From assembly GCA_949752795.1 (NCBI GenBank), contig OX457056.1:175546428-175610427 (forward strand): a stretch of DNA of 64,000 nt, given 5' to 3'. The notes under the pieces are model-generated. The model saw only the letters and a program-made list of their open reading frames with translations, searched no databases and was not told the DNA's origin. The DNA is from Hyperoodon ampullatus. Lineage: Eukaryota; Chordata; Mammalia; Artiodactyla; Ziphiidae. Position 1 is the stretch's first letter. Every line of letters begins with the position of its first letter. Both the position numbers and the translations under genes were made by a program. Below are positions 46,691 through 58,680 of the stretch, piece by piece.

Positions 46691-47626
46691 TTTGTATATG
46701 TCACTGAAAATGTTTCTTACCTCAAATAATTTCCAAACCACTTTGAATAATCATTTTCTAGCTTTAATAACATTCACAGTGGTTTCTTGAATATGTAGGG
46801 TTTTGACACCATATCAGTGTTAGCTATAAAGGAATTATTATAAAGATTTAAGCTAAAAACTAAAGGAAAGACAGAAAAAAATATTTTGTGTGCTACAAGA
46901 CACCATATAGAAAGTAATTTATTTACAACATTCAAAAATAGTGATCCTCTGACTTTATGACTACTGTTTTGATGGCAGAGATGGAAAATGTCCGTATAAA
47001 GATATACATGATGCTTTTTCTGTTGTGTGGATTTCTGACATTCAGATATAACAGCTCATTTTTAGCCAGAAAGGAGATATTTAACATGCCTACCTTTACT
47101 TCCTCCTTTTTATGCTTTTTTATTTTTTTATAAGAGTTTACTTTATAGTTTAAACATGGCCACGCCCAGTTTTGAATTTTAAAACTTCAGGTGACCTCCC
47201 AAGCCTAGGGTCCCTATCCCAAGAGGAAAGGTCAACAGTAAAACCTGGCAAAGAATCCAGTAGCATCTTAGACCAAGAATGATAAGGAGAAGTAGAGACA
47301 CTGAGTTCATACACTGTGTTTCATGTGTTGGTTTGCTTCATGGAGAATTTTGTATTTTTAACTCAGCCAGCACAAGTTTATTAAGTAGCAAAAAAAAAAA
47401 AAAAAAAAAATCATGTCCTACCCAATAAATCTTTCTTTATGTACCTGCCAATATCTGTGTGGGTTCCCATGACCTTGTTTCTTAGAATGTATCCTTCTAA
47501 ACACACAGGCGCACACAAACATACAAACTGAAGGAGAATTTGAGGGTTTCTCTCTTATTTACTTCTTAGTAAATTTAGTAAGAAAATTTGCATTCCAATT
47601 AGCCTTTAACAAAAAATTGAGAACTT
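46691..47626. other. Unassigned sequence with an A-run
   Basis: About 940 bases. An uninterrupted run of 21 A is at 47390-47410 with no SINE or L1 attached. Otherwise nothing recognised. Confidence 0.5.
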
Positions 47627-47752
47627 TGTATATATATAAATATTCTCTATATATAGAATAGTGTGTATTCTATATATAATGTGTATATATAAATAATTTT
47701 TATATATAAGTGTATATATATATATATATATATAAAAATATATATTTTTTCC
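47627..47752. repeat. (TA)n / AT-rich microsatellite
   Basis: About 125 bp almost entirely A and T, with a long alternating TA block near 47714-47732 and self-complementary stretches (ctatatatag). It can form cruciforms and is prone to length change. Confidence 0.9.
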
Positions 47753-48059
47753 CTACCCTCAAGAGTCAAAGCGACAGATAGGTGTATATAACTGCCACAG
47801 AACTGAAAACCAGAAGCCCTGCCTGGGTTGTAGCAAAAATAATCTTTGAGCTTGAATAACAGACTTCACTTCTTTGTCAGTTTCCTCTCCTGTAAAATGA
47901 AAGCATATTATTATATCATCTCTAATCTGTTCACTTCCAATTCTAGGTTCTACCATAAAGTTTAGTTTATATAAATAAATAACACTTTGTCTCATTATAG
48001 TAAGCATAGCCAATTTTAAGCAAGGATAAACCAGAAGTTTTTGGAATTTCAGGACTGAC

Positions 48060-48165
48060 ACTGGATACACATGTCAAAAAATATAAAACTGCACACTTTA
48101 AATGTATGCAGCTTAATGTATGTGAACTATACCTTCATAAAGCTATAATTTAAAAAAATAAAAGA
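48060..48165 (+). mobile_element. Old L1 (L1M) 3' terminus
   Basis: actgcacactttaaatgtat, gtatgtgaactatacctt and cataaagctataatttaaa lead to an A-rich end, the usual terminal wording of mid-age L1 tails. Confidence 0.6.
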
Positions 48166-48307
48166 ATGACATAGCTCATTATCTATAAAGAATTTAAATT
48201 AACAGCACTTTGGAGGAAAAAATTAAAAATGACATTTTTATATGGATGTTATTTTAAACTGCTGTTCAGGTAAGTAAAAAAATAAATGGGCCCTTTAAGA
48301 GCCACTC

Positions 48308-48365
48308 TTTTTTTTGTTTAATTTTTATTCTATATTGGAGCATAGTTGATTTACAATGCTGTGCA
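48308..48365 (-). mobile_element. Very short L1 3'-end insertion (antisense)
   Basis: A T-run followed by attggagcatagttgattta and caatgctgtg, the first 45 or so bases of the antisense L1 3' UTR. It stops abruptly at 48365, which indicates extreme 5' truncation. Confidence 0.75.
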
Positions 48366-49935
48366 CAGCCCTAAGTAGCCTTCTGTACACAGATAAACTG
48401 CTTTGAGACAAAGCCTCTAAAAGCTGAATTTTTGTCCACCTGTTTGATTTGTTTAACCACTTCAATTCAGCAGGTAAATAGGTATGCATCATTTTCAAAA
48501 TAACCAGTTGTTTGTTCTCCACCTCCCACTGCTGCCCCCAGCCTGGGTAGGACTGTGGGCCAGAGACTCCGCTCCCAGCTTGTGAGTGGAAGAAGGTAGG
48601 CCTGTTTACCTGCCAAGAAAGGTCTGGAATGAGCTCACAACTCAGCTGTATTACCGCAAAGCAAAAACAACTCGTTAAAGAGAAAACAATTCAGTCAAAC
48701 TGAAACAAAACATAAATTTCTCTGAATTCAACTGTATTTTGAGAGACCACAATCAATGAAACCAATTAACAGAGGGTCAGGCAGCTTTAGGAATAATAAG
48801 GAGAAAAGAAAACTGTGGGATGGAGAGAAAACACAAGGAGAAAAAGAGATGAAAACAAAAGAGAGACAGGAAATGGCAGTTGGCAGTTTCGGGATCAACA
48901 TTCATGTTTTCTTATACTTTATTTAAAAAACAACCCTTCTAGGATTCCCAGGCAAAAATCTCTGCCAATATGCCAGCTCTGTGAATACAGAAGAGAAAAC
49001 GGAGAAGTGAAGCAACTACACAGATTCTGTAGAATGATCTTTACTGAACATCGAGGTGATTAAAGCAAATTCTTTTTCTTTACCTTGCATTATTCACAAA
49101 ATTGTCTTAACGTTTCACTTCTCATTGTGTTGTAAACAGAGCTAAAGCCAAGTGAAAAGTTAGTCCAGTTCTTTGCTTAACTCAGGCAAAAAATCTGTAT
49201 TACACACATATTTGCAAATGTGTAGACTTGCATTGGAGAACTTTGTGAAATAGAAGACAAATAGCAAGAGAGGTGTCTATCAAAAGCACAAAAATGTTTT
49301 GCAGTATTTTCCTATATCTTTCCTGAATGGCCGGGGATGTTTTAAACAAGGTTCTACTTTCATTATCACATAGACACTTTTCCCTCCTCAACACTGAAAT
49401 GACATTCTAAATGGCATGTCTGTGTATTATAACCAGGTCCCAATTTCTCCTAGTTTTTGCCTTCCATGTTAGCAGCGGGAAAGGCAAAAGACTGGCCTGG
49501 ATATTGCTAAAGCAATGCAGAAACGCCTTTAGTTATTATTACCAAAGTAAATGAAGAAACTGCCGACCAGATGGGTGTATATTATCTATCCAACTAAAAA
49601 AGTGTCTTGTTAACAGAGATAAATGGTCTGAAATGGCAGAACATTTTCTTGCAATTTTAAAAAATAATAGCAGCAATATTTCAGAGGATAATTCTGCAAT
49701 TTTTTCAAGGTTTCTGTTAAAAACCACATTTGATATTGATAGATACATTCTTAAACTGTTCATTGACACATTCATAAATATGAGAAGTTGAAAGGGGATT
49801 TTTTTTTTAAAAAACCCAACTATAATAATCTCTCTTGGAAGCTTGAAGACCACACAGCACCCAGTAGGGCTGAAAATGTTTCATTCATTCCTGAATCAGC
49901 ATGACCAAAACAAAATCGAGGCACAGTGATGCAGA
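48366..49935. other. Repeat-poor sequence
   Basis: About 1.57 kb free of any repeat I recognise. Reading frames up to 104 codons are unremarkable. A possible host for conserved non-coding DNA, but nothing decisive is visible. Confidence 0.45.
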
Positions 49936-49939
49936 GGGG

Positions 49940-50080
49940 AATGTGTAAGTTAAAAGAATCAGACAGACCTGGGCCGCTCCCATTACTATCCTTGTGACCT
50001 TGAATGTGTCAAATAATGTTAAGTAATCTCAGTTTTCATATCTCTAACATGTAGATAAAATCTAGGACTTTAGCCTTGCC
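49940..50080 (+). mobile_element. MIR SINE fragment
   Basis: cagacagacctgggccgctc, atccttgtgaccttgaatg, taatctcagttttcatatc in MIR sense order. Confidence 0.65.
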
Positions 50081-51039
50081 TTGAGCATTTTTTAAATACC
50101 TTATAAATTTCCTGCATGGTACATGCAAGTTGCCATCTAAATGTTAACTTCTCAGTAAGCAATATTTGTACAACACATTGGTTCTTTTCATCTTCTAGAA
50201 ATGAGTTTCTAGTTTTATACAATTGGAATATTTTGTTTCCTTTCAATGTTATGGGTACATTGCTACTTTGGATAGAAAATGAAACAAGATCTTTGGCAAA
50301 AATTTATAACACATATTATCCTCTTCTATAGTCCTTGGCCTGGTTACATCAATGGTACAGTTAAACCTAACATCTATTATGAATATGAAAACATCACCTT
50401 CATTTGCACCCAGCCATATTTATAGTCAAAAAAAAAGGTTATTTACTAGAAGGAAAATACAATTAAATTCTGTGATGTTTTATTTCATTTGGAAAGCCTC
50501 CTTTCTCCAGGAACATAACAATGACTTACTGATTTATAAAGTGCTATACTTTAGAGGCAGTCAAAATGCTTTCCTGTAATTATGACACCTTGTATTTCTA
50601 ATCTCTGAAATACCTAGCTAGAACATCAAAAACTGCCTTTAAAGAGGCTTTGGGTCTTTTTTTGTTTGGATCACCTCAATTGCCCTTGGAGCCACCCAGA
50701 AGCTGTGGGTAAGTTTTAATATTTCCATTTTTAGCATTTGGTTAGTTGGTTTATTTAATTACTAGGCATACTGAAGAATACAAGTGACTTATTAGCTTGT
50801 CAAGCCCAGGAGAAGCTACAACACTGCATGTGACACCCCAGGAATAAAAGAAGATGAAGATGTCTTTCCTGACACTTGCAGCCTGGCTGTGTAAAGTCTG
50901 CTTTGATGAGCAGAATCAGAAGAGTTCCATTTTACTTGGAGTTTCGAGTCGGAGCTCTAAATATCAAGTCAAAGAACTCTTGGAAAAAAAGAAAGCAGCA
51001 TGGGTGAGACTCACACACTATTTTCATTATAATAGGTCC
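50081..51039. other. Unassigned sequence
   Basis: About 960 bases. A frame starting at 50854 (MKMSFLTLAAWLC) looks superficially like a signal peptide but runs into the SINE at 51056 and shows no domain. Confidence 0.4.
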
Positions 51040-51055
51040 AAAGCAAGACACTCTT

Positions 51056-51432
51056 TTTTTTTTCATTTTTTTAAATTGAATTTTATTTTTCTGGCTGCCT
51101 CGGGTCTTAGTTGCAGCACGTGGGGTCTTCCTTGAGGCATGCGGGATCTTTCATTGCTGTGCGGGCTCTTCGTTGTGGTGCGTGGGCTTCTCTCTAGTTG
51201 TGGCATGTGGGTTTTGTCTCTTTAGTTGTGGCTCGAGGGCCCCAGGGCATGTGGTCTCTGTGGCTTGAGGCACATGGGCTCTCTCGTTCAGGTGAGGCCC
51301 GCGAGCTCAGTTGATGCACGGGCTTAGTTGCCCCACGGCATGTGGGATCTCAGTTCCCCGACTGGGGATCAAACCCGCGACCCCTGTATTGGAAGGCAGA
51401 TTCTTTACCACTGGACCACCAGGGAAGTCCCA
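51056..51432 (-). mobile_element. CHR-related SINE, long form
   Basis: About 377-bp antisense long form: T-rich tail, ggctgcctcgggtcttagttg, repeated ttgtggcnngtggg modules, and the tRNA-like head at the right (ttaccactggaccaccaggg). 16-bp duplication with one mismatch: aaagcaagacactctt (51040-51055) and aaagcaagccactctt (51433-51448). Confidence 0.95.
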
Positions 51433-51448
51433 AAAGCAAGCCACTCTT

Positions 51449-51955
51449 GCTCCAGCGTCCCTCTGTTCTTCAGCTGAGCACCAGAGGAAGAATCTTGCTT
51501 GGACTGAGAAGATCTAGCCTATGAAAAATACATACCTCAGCACAGTGTGGAAGCTGAGACAGATAGTGGCAACTTCGGATTCATCTCTCTTAATTCACGA
51601 TCCAAGAGAACTCTGTGGCATCAAGTGGACCTAAGGTTGTTTTTATGTGATTAGATACGTATTTTAAGTGACTCCATCACATTACTTTTCTGCCCAGGAA
51701 AACTCAGTTTCTGGGAACAGATCCTTCCCTACTCCATCTATGTGCTCCTGACTGGAGCTGCCATGTTTTTATTAACATCACCCTCTTCCCCAATCTGGAC
51801 CAATCCCTGAACTTTCCTAAGATATTTATAGATTCAGAACACACAGAGGGTGATACAGTCTCCCTCTTGTGGCCAAAGCAAAAAATGTGAGTCTTGGTTT
51901 TTCCATATGCCTCCTCAGAAACATGACATGCGATGAAAATAATAAAGTTGAAATG
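51449..51955. other. Unassigned sequence
   Basis: About 500 bases, nothing recognised. Confidence 0.45.
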
Positions 51956-51959
51956 CAGA

Positions 51960-52162
51960 CAGATAGCACTGTGAGACTTGCAGGGAGGGTCTAGTGCATT
52001 CACACCCCTGGACCTGGTTATTCCTGAGACTCAGCTGCACCACTCTCCTTGCCCTTGTTTGGTTGGTCAACTGTGCCATGATTGTACGTGTTGATAAATG
52101 ACCCTCTTGCCAATAGCTTGCTAGGTTTAGGCTTCTGACACTTGCAACCAAACTAATACACT
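51960..52162 (+). mobile_element. Probable MaLR-type LTR 3' end
   Basis: ttgctaggtttaggcttctg followed by acacttgcaaccaaactaat resembles the 3' terminus of a MaLR-group LTR. The 5' part is not recognisable. Confidence 0.4.
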
Positions 52163-52284
52163 CACCAAAGTATTATTTACTCAGCTCAATTTTCTCCTAA
52201 GCAGAAATAGAACTATCACCCTAGTAAAATCCTTATTACTTGCACACATGTATAGAGGTCTTTGCAGAACCCTTCACTCTGACA

Positions 52285-52370
52285 GTCTGTTTTAACAAGC
52301 TGCTTCAACTCCCTGTGTCTCAATGTCCTCATCCATGAAATGACACTGGTGAACTAGGTCAGAGGAAATA
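52285..52370 (+). mobile_element. MIR SINE fragment
   Basis: aactccctgtgtctcaatg followed by tcctcatccatgaaatgac is the MIR core. Confidence 0.65.
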
Positions 52371-52534
52371 AGGGATGCACACACACCACCACACCCCCAT
52401 GGCAGTTATTAAGTACAAATCCTGGCATTCTTCCCAAGGACCTTCGCTTCTGTTTCAGAAGCTTTCTCAACACAATATACAAGAGGAAATTTATTTTTCT
52501 TTATTGAACCTTAAATAATCTCAAAATAGCATGA

Positions 52535-52650
52535 TAACCTTTCTGCTAGTCCAGTGTATTAGACCAGGCAAGTATCTGATTCCCACTTCACAGGTAAGGA
52601 GATTGAAGCACAGAGGAACATATGGTTTACGTAAAGCTGTTCACCTTGCT
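52535..52650 (-). mobile_element. MIR SINE fragment (antisense)
   Basis: ttcacaggtaaggagattg and aagcacagaggaacatatgg form the antisense MIR core. It is inverted relative to the fragment at 52285. Confidence 0.65.
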
Positions 52651-54325
52651 TTTAACCCCTCCTCCCATTCAGGAGTGGGAGGGGGAAGGAAGATTAAAAC
52701 TGTGGCGCCTTTAAGTCTAGTGAGTTTATTCCCTGGGAATGGGAGCAGAATAAGGCAAGTCACTCCAGGCCTTTTGTATGTTGCCTTGGAAATTATCTCC
52801 TTCGCTTCCCCACCCCTTTCTCTCCCCTACCTTATCCCATCACATTGGTACCAGCTGGTGGTACCTCATATCAGAGGAAGAATGTGGCCCAGCCAAAGAC
52901 TGCTTCTCTGCGCTAAGATGTACCCTGGTGAGCAGCACTCCCAAAGGGGTTTAACTTATGAGTGGGAAATAACACAGGAGCCAAGGGAAACTGGCTCAGG
53001 GACCCACTTTTGAACCCAAGCAGAGATGCAAATTTGGGGTCTAAGCATGCCATTTAGTCAACCATGCAAATTAGCACATGCTCACTTGCCTGGGGCCTGA
53101 AAGAAACCAGGAGGGGGGGCCACAAGGAATTCCAATCTGTTCTGTTTCTCCTTCAACTGACTTTTGGTCATGTTTTCATTGGTATTTGCTTCTGCAGATT
53201 CCAATGGCTGAAGGGGAAAATTTGTTTTCTTAACCTGGGCATCAGAAAGCAGATGTGAAGTAGAAGACATGAGTTAAGATTGAAGGTTAGTAATGCTAAA
53301 CTGTAGGAGTAAACTAGGAAGAAAATGTTAAAAGAATAAGATATATAAAAATTATATCTATATCTATATAAAATTTTACACAACACGTGCACACACATAC
53401 CTCTGAAAGACTGGTACAAAAAGGCAATTCAACCTAGTCAACCCCACATCTAAGAATCTTTCTTTCTTTTTTCTTTTAAAGGTTACCATTTACAATCACT
53501 GTTTATGGGTGCAGGGGTTAGGACGACTGTATTTAGTTACAATTGTTCAAATATATGCTCTTCATAAAAGCAACTGTCTCACTCTGACAAGGGTTGTAAC
53601 CCTCATATATTTCCTGTAGCTCTAGCTGAATTGCAACTATTAGGTCCTATTCACTTACACCTTCTCAGCAAAGATTCCATTTCCCAATTATTGGAATAGC
53701 GAGTCAAATAGAAGCAATATTGCTAAAGAAAACAACATGAAAAGAGCCTTTCAATATCTAAAGAAAGCTGGGGAATGATTTAAACTAAGTAGTTGGAAAC
53801 GTATCTCCATCCATGGCTTCAACTATGAAGGTGGTGATGGTAGGGGATGGGGTGAGGACAAGATGGGTAGGAGCTTGGAGCAGGGGCAAGGAGGGGAGAA
53901 AATTCATTAAAGTAAAGAAAGAGAATTGGTATCTGGTATTTCCTCTGCAATCTAATGCTGTCAGGCCAGCATCATGCACAGTTACCCAGATTGAACACAT
54001 TGCTATTATGGAAGCAGAGCCCCCTTCTAGGATAGATTCAAGAGTTAATAGGTGAAACCAACTGCAGGGAGCATCTGTTTTTTTTTCATTTCAGAGCAAG
54101 AGTCCTGGCAGAGCTGGAAAAATACAGGTTCCAGATTTCTTAGGGGGGTTGTAGTCTAGGAGGGGGTTTCTATAATTTTCCAATTTTTAAAGAACCCTAA
54201 GCTCAATGAATCTCCATGATTCCTTCCAACATGTGACTTGTTATAGCAACTTCACTTTCTAAAATGTCACCGGTGTGAAGAGACATGGAGAAGCACAGTG
54301 CCACTTTACCCAAGACATCTCCTAT
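52651..54325. other. Unassigned sequence
   Basis: About 1.7 kb. The 160-codon frame that starts in the MIR at 52531 crosses into this region and is judged chance. A short (TA/TATC)n stretch is at 53340-53372. Confidence 0.45.
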
Positions 54326-54339
54326 CAATGGCCTTATTC

Positions 54340-54709
54340 CTTTTTTTTAAGTATTATTGTTTATTTATACAATTATTTATTTGCTTTTGGCTGTGTTGGG
54401 TCTTTGTTTTTATGTGGTCTTTCCCTAGTTGCAGCGAGTAGGGTCTACTCTTTGTTGAGGTGTGCAGGCTTCTCATAGCGGTGGCTTGTCTTTGTTGCGG
54501 AGCACAGGCTCTAGGCACGTGGGCTTCAATAGTTGTGGCACATGGGGCTCAGTAGTTGCAGCTCACGGGCTCTAGAGCGCAGGCTCAGTAGTTGTGGCAC
54601 ATGGGCTTAGTTGCTCCGTGGCATGTGGGATCTTCCTGGACCAGGGCTTGAACCCGTGTCCCCTGCATTGGCAGGCGGATTCTTAACCACTGTGCCACCA
54701 GGGAAGTCC
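54340..54709 (-). mobile_element. CHR-related SINE, long form
   Basis: Antisense 370-bp copy with ttggctgtgttgggtctttg, repeated agtagttg modules and head tcttaaccactgtgccacc. Exact 14-bp duplication caatggccttattc at 54326-54339 and 54710-54723. Confidence 0.96.
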
Positions 54710-54979
54710 CAATGGCCTTATTCTTTGAGTGAGACCTGTGTGGGTATATCTGTGCATCCTGGCTCCTGGGTACCTTGAGTGGTTGCCCTGTTACTTAAGC
54801 CCTAAAAGAATAGATGACCTGCTTCTTCTCTGTCATTGTAAACTAAACAAATGATTGGAAATGACAAGTCTGCCAAATATCTGGGGGTCATACAGCCAAC
54901 TCACGGAATCTTTAAGGATTTCTTTGAGCAGGGATCAAGATGTATAGAGTATGAATGGTGGGAGTGTCAGAGAAAGAAG

Positions 54980-55105
54980 AGACACTCAGGATATTTGTTA
55001 AGCAGCAGTGGTAGGTCAAGCAATTTAAATTTGTTATCTCATGAAACCTTCACAATAACCCTGCAAATAAAATTGGATTATTCATATTTTCATTGAAGAA
55101 ACATA
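54980..55105 (-). mobile_element. MIR SINE fragment (antisense)
   Basis: tgttatctcatgaaaccttc, acaataaccctgcaaataa, ttttcattgaagaaac in antisense MIR order. Confidence 0.6.
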
Positions 55106-55202
55106 AGACTTATCAAGAATCTCCAACATCCCTGACTGCAGCCTTGCAAGGTAAACTCAGCTGTCCTTGACTCCAAAAGCTCATGAACCATGGAAAATGC
55201 AT

Positions 55203-55560
55203 CCACCTTTCCCCCAGCTTTATTGAGGTATAATTGACAAATAAAATTGTAAGATGCTTAAAGTGTACAACGTGATGATTTGATATACATATACATTGTG
55301 AAAGAATTCCTCCCATTGAGTTAATTAACACATCCATCACCTCACATATTTACCTTTTTGTGTGTGTGTGAGAAAAATTAAGTTCTACTCTCTTAGCAAA
55401 TTGCAATTATACAAGACAGTGCTATCAATTATAGTCACCATGTTATACATTAGATCCTCAGACCTTATTCATCTTATAACTGAAAGTTTATACCCTTTTA
55501 CAAACCTCACCCTATTTCCCCCACCTCCCAGCCCCAGTGCAGCCACTTTTAAAGTTGTGT
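55203..55560 (-). mobile_element. Mid-age L1 3' UTR (antisense)
   Basis: ccagctttattgaggtataa, ttgacaaataaaattgtaag, cacatccatcacctcacat, agtcaccatgttatacatta and agatcctcagaccttattc are the standard antisense L1MA/L1MB tail. A (TG)n run is at 55357-55370. Confidence 0.85.
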
Positions 55561-55974
55561 CACCTTCTCTTGAAATCCTATTTTAAATAGCAGACTCTTC
55601 TGGGATGAAAAGAGGGCTCCTGTACACTAATGTGCTGTGGGTCCCTATGGTTTAGTAGCAGGGCTTTTGAAGCTCTTTTGAGCATGATGCACATAAGAAA
55701 TGAATATTATTGTGACTCTGTACATATATACCTGTTACATATGTATATTATAACTAAAAAAATCCCCAAACAATATTTTCTGTTATATATGCAATGGATT
55801 CTGATGTTTAATGTATTTTTAGACTACGTTGCTATGAACCCACTAGCACAGTGGTTGTGAATGCACTATGGAGTAAAACCAGTTGGGATCAGATCTGAGT
55901 CTAGACATGTGCTAGCTGTATGAACTTGGAAACATTGCTGAACCCATAGTAATAGTAACAAATCATAGGGATTA
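55561..55974. other. Unassigned sequence
   Basis: About 410 bases, nothing recognised. Confidence 0.45.
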
Positions 55975-56490
55975 TGATGGTTAAGTTAATGTATCAATTT
56001 GACTGGAGTAAAGATGTCCAGATAGCTGGGAAAAGGTTATTTCTGGATGTGCCTGTGAAGATGTCTCCAAAAGAGATTAGCGTTTGAATCTATAGACTGA
56101 GTAAAGAAGATCACTTCCATTGATGTGGGTGGGAATCATCCAACCCACTGAGGGCTTGAATAGAACAGAAAGGTGGAGAAAGTGTGGGCATTTGGTCTCT
56201 CTGCTTAAACTGAGACATCCATTTTTCTCCTGCCCTGGACATAAGTGCTCCTGGTTCTCAGGTCTTTAGACTCACAGTAAGATTTCAGCCATCAGCACCC
56301 CCATTCTCAGGCCTTTGAACTTGGACTGAATTATACCACTAGCCTTCCTGGTTCTCCAGCTTGCAGATAGCAGATCATGGGACTTCTCATCCCTCATAAT
56401 CATGTGAACCAATTTCTATAATAAATCTATTTTATGTATCTATGTCTATATCCTATTGGTTCTATTTCTCCAGAGAATGCTAACTTAAAG
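55975..56490 (+). mobile_element. LTR-like interspersed repeat, copy B
   Basis: Starts tgatggttaagttaatgta, contains tgggaatcatccaacccac and ctataataaatctatttta, and ends tctccagagaatgctaact. Same family as 44522-44953 but in opposite orientation. It retains a polyadenylation-type aataaa near its 3' end, as LTRs do. Confidence 0.65.
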
Positions 56491-56494
56491 ATGT

Positions 56495-56680
56495 TGTGAA
56501 GATTAAATAAATAAATATTACATGAAAATCACTGACCCATTAAAAGTACCCAATGAATGTTAACTCTTATTCTGTGAAGCGCTTAGCATAATGTGACACA
56601 TTGATGGAGCATCTTTACAGTGACTGACGTATAGAAAGTGCTCAACAAATATTAGCCATTTGTGGTAATGTGTTCTTATT
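56495..56680 (+). mobile_element. MIR SINE fragment
   Basis: gtgaagattaaataaataaa, gcgcttagcataatgtgac and aagtgctcaacaaatatta form the MIR 3' half in sense order. Confidence 0.6.
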
Positions 56681-56894
56681 ATAGCTACTAAGTATAGGAC
56701 AGTATGATAAGAGTTTTGCAAGTAAAAACAAAAGAAACTGGAGACTATTTAAATCAATGAGAAGAAAGAGGAAGTCAAACGACATAAAGACTTTTGTGGA
56801 GACAGAAACATTTTTTACTACTTTGGCATCAGAACCCTAGCCATTTCTTTTTGTAACGATATAAAATAATATGGTGTAAGTATTTGTCTGTTCT

Positions 56895-57418
56895 CTTATT
56901 TTAGACTATTTATCTCACTAGACTGTCAAGTCTTTCAGGACTGAGGCTGTGTCTTTTTTTTTTTAATAAATTTATTTATTTATTTATTTTTGGTTGCATT
57001 GGGTCTTCATTGCTGCATCTGGGCTTTCTCTAGTTGTGGTGAGCGGGGGCTACTCTTCGTTGTGGTGTGTGGGCTTCTCATTGCGGTGGCTTCTCCTGTT
57101 GTGGAGCATGGGCCCTAGGCACACAGGCTTCAGTAGTTGTGGCTCACAGGCTCAGTAGTTGTGGCTTGCAGGCTCTAGAGTGCAGGCTCAGTAGTTGTGG
57201 TGCACGGACTAGTTGCTCCGTGACATGTGGGATCTTCCCGGACCAGGGCTCAAGCCCATGTCTCCTGAATTGGCAGACAGATTCTTAACCACTGTGCCAC
57301 CAGGGAAACCCAGGCTGTGTCTGTTAATCCGCCACTGTTAACCTAGAGCCATGCCCTTTACATAGAAGTCTCTCTATAAATTTCTATTGTTGAATGGATA
57401 AATAAATGAATGGACACA
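56895..57418 (+). mobile_element. L2 3' end interrupted by a SINE
   Basis: ctagactgtcaagtctttc and aggactgaggctgtgtct before the SINE join ctgttaatccgccactgtta, acctagagccatgcccttt and ttgttgaatggataaataaa after it. Together they give a colinear L2 terminus with the SINE (56955-57311) removed. Confidence 0.8.
56955..57311 (-). mobile_element. CHR-related SINE, long form
   Basis: Antisense copy with a T run and a (ttta)n tail, ggttgcattgggtcttcatt, repeated agtagttgtgg modules and head ttcttaaccactgtgccacc. 11-bp duplication aggctgtgtct at 56944-56954 and 57312-57322. Inserted into an L2. Confidence 0.96.
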
Positions 57419-58340
57419 CATTATTAGTTTATTTGTATCCATATGTCAAAGTAATTGTTCAGTTGATTAAAAACTATAGTCTTGTGGCTAGTCGTTGTAT
57501 TGAACAGAACCCTCCCCTAAACTTTACTCGCTACCCAGTTTTTAACATCATGTTGGTATTCATGCACTATGAGAGAGAGAACATACAATGTGTTTGTTCA
57601 AACCCTAAAAGAAGAACTAAATTTGGAGAAATTTTACCTTTTTCTGTGAAGCACATCATTCCAGCTATGGGACATCTCTTGAGAACTCTACATGATCTTG
57701 TGAGGTAAGCTTAAAGATGAAGTTGAGATCTCCAGTTGCCCAGGATAGGAAGTTGGTCACCCATGAATTCCCACTCCCTACACTATCCCAGAGGAGGGAA
57801 CGAAGTTGAATGAAATGACATCACTTAAAACTTCCATTGGTGTGTTTTTTCTTTTGACTTACTATATTGATCTGGGCAAAAGTACAGAAGAAACTGGCAG
57901 TAGAAGAAAAGTACTGAAATCCAAGAGGGAAAAGACCTATGAGATTATGACACATTGTTTCCTGTTGATGCTTCCAGCTTCTTTTCATGCCCAGTTGGCA
58001 TTATACCCTTAACCCCTCTCATTTCCATTTCCGTTAATAGAAGAGAATTCCATTAATTCTGTTCATTGTGCTAGTACAAAGGAATTACAATGTTGAAATT
58101 CTTCAAAACATTGAGGGATCATGATTCAAGGTACAATGGCCCTGATTCACCTCTCAAATGAGAGATGGTAGGACGAACAAGGTCTTGAGAAGAATAAGCC
58201 AATTATGTAGTATTGTTGAATGCCTACTGCTTGCCTAATATTATGCAGGGCAAAACAGAGGAGGAAGAAACAGAAGACTTAGTCTTAATCAAGAGCTATG
58301 AAATTTTCTTCCTAATAGGACAGGATTGACTAAAACATGA
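57419..58340. other. Unassigned sequence
   Basis: About 900 bases. A faint antisense L2-like phrase is near 58205-58255. A 100-codon frame at 57406-57708 shows no domain features. Confidence 0.45.
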
Positions 58341-58344
58341 AGGA

Positions 58345-58440
58345 CATAAAACCCTGAGAGTAGGACTTGTTTCTTATTTATCTGTAATTTCCTGTACCTA
58401 GCACCAGGCCTAGCACACAGTAGGTAAATGCTGGTAATTA
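58345..58440 (+). mobile_element. L2 3'-end fragment
   Basis: cctgtacctagcaccaggcc followed by tagcacacagtaggtaaatg is the L2 terminus in sense. Confidence 0.7.
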
Positions 58441-58454
58441 ACCAATGAGTAGGT

Positions 58455-58680
58455 TAAAGTAGTACAAATGTAACCCTTGGAATTGGACAGACCTAGATCT
58501 CAAATCTGTCATTTTCTAGATATGTGATTCTGCACAACTTACTTGATTTCTCTAAGTGCTGGCTTTCAGAACTCCCCTCATCTTATCCTAAACATAAACA
58601 TTATGAAGATTAAGTGGATCAGAGATAAAACATCTAGAACAGTGCCTGACAAGGAATGTCTGCTCAATACACGTTTATTG
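58455..58680 (+). mobile_element. MIR SINE
   Basis: tggacagacctagatctcaa, gatatgtgattctgcacaac, agaacagtgcctgacaagg in MIR sense order. Nearly complete. Confidence 0.75.

Noticed and set aside
50854..51135. 93-codon frame beginning like a signal peptide (MKMSFLTLAAWLC)
   Set aside because: It ends inside a CHR SINE, has no recognisable mature domain and no splice support.
52531..53013. 160-codon open frame on the plus strand
   Set aside because: It starts inside an antisense MIR fragment and runs through unrelated sequence. No domain, no splice context and no known protein resemblance.
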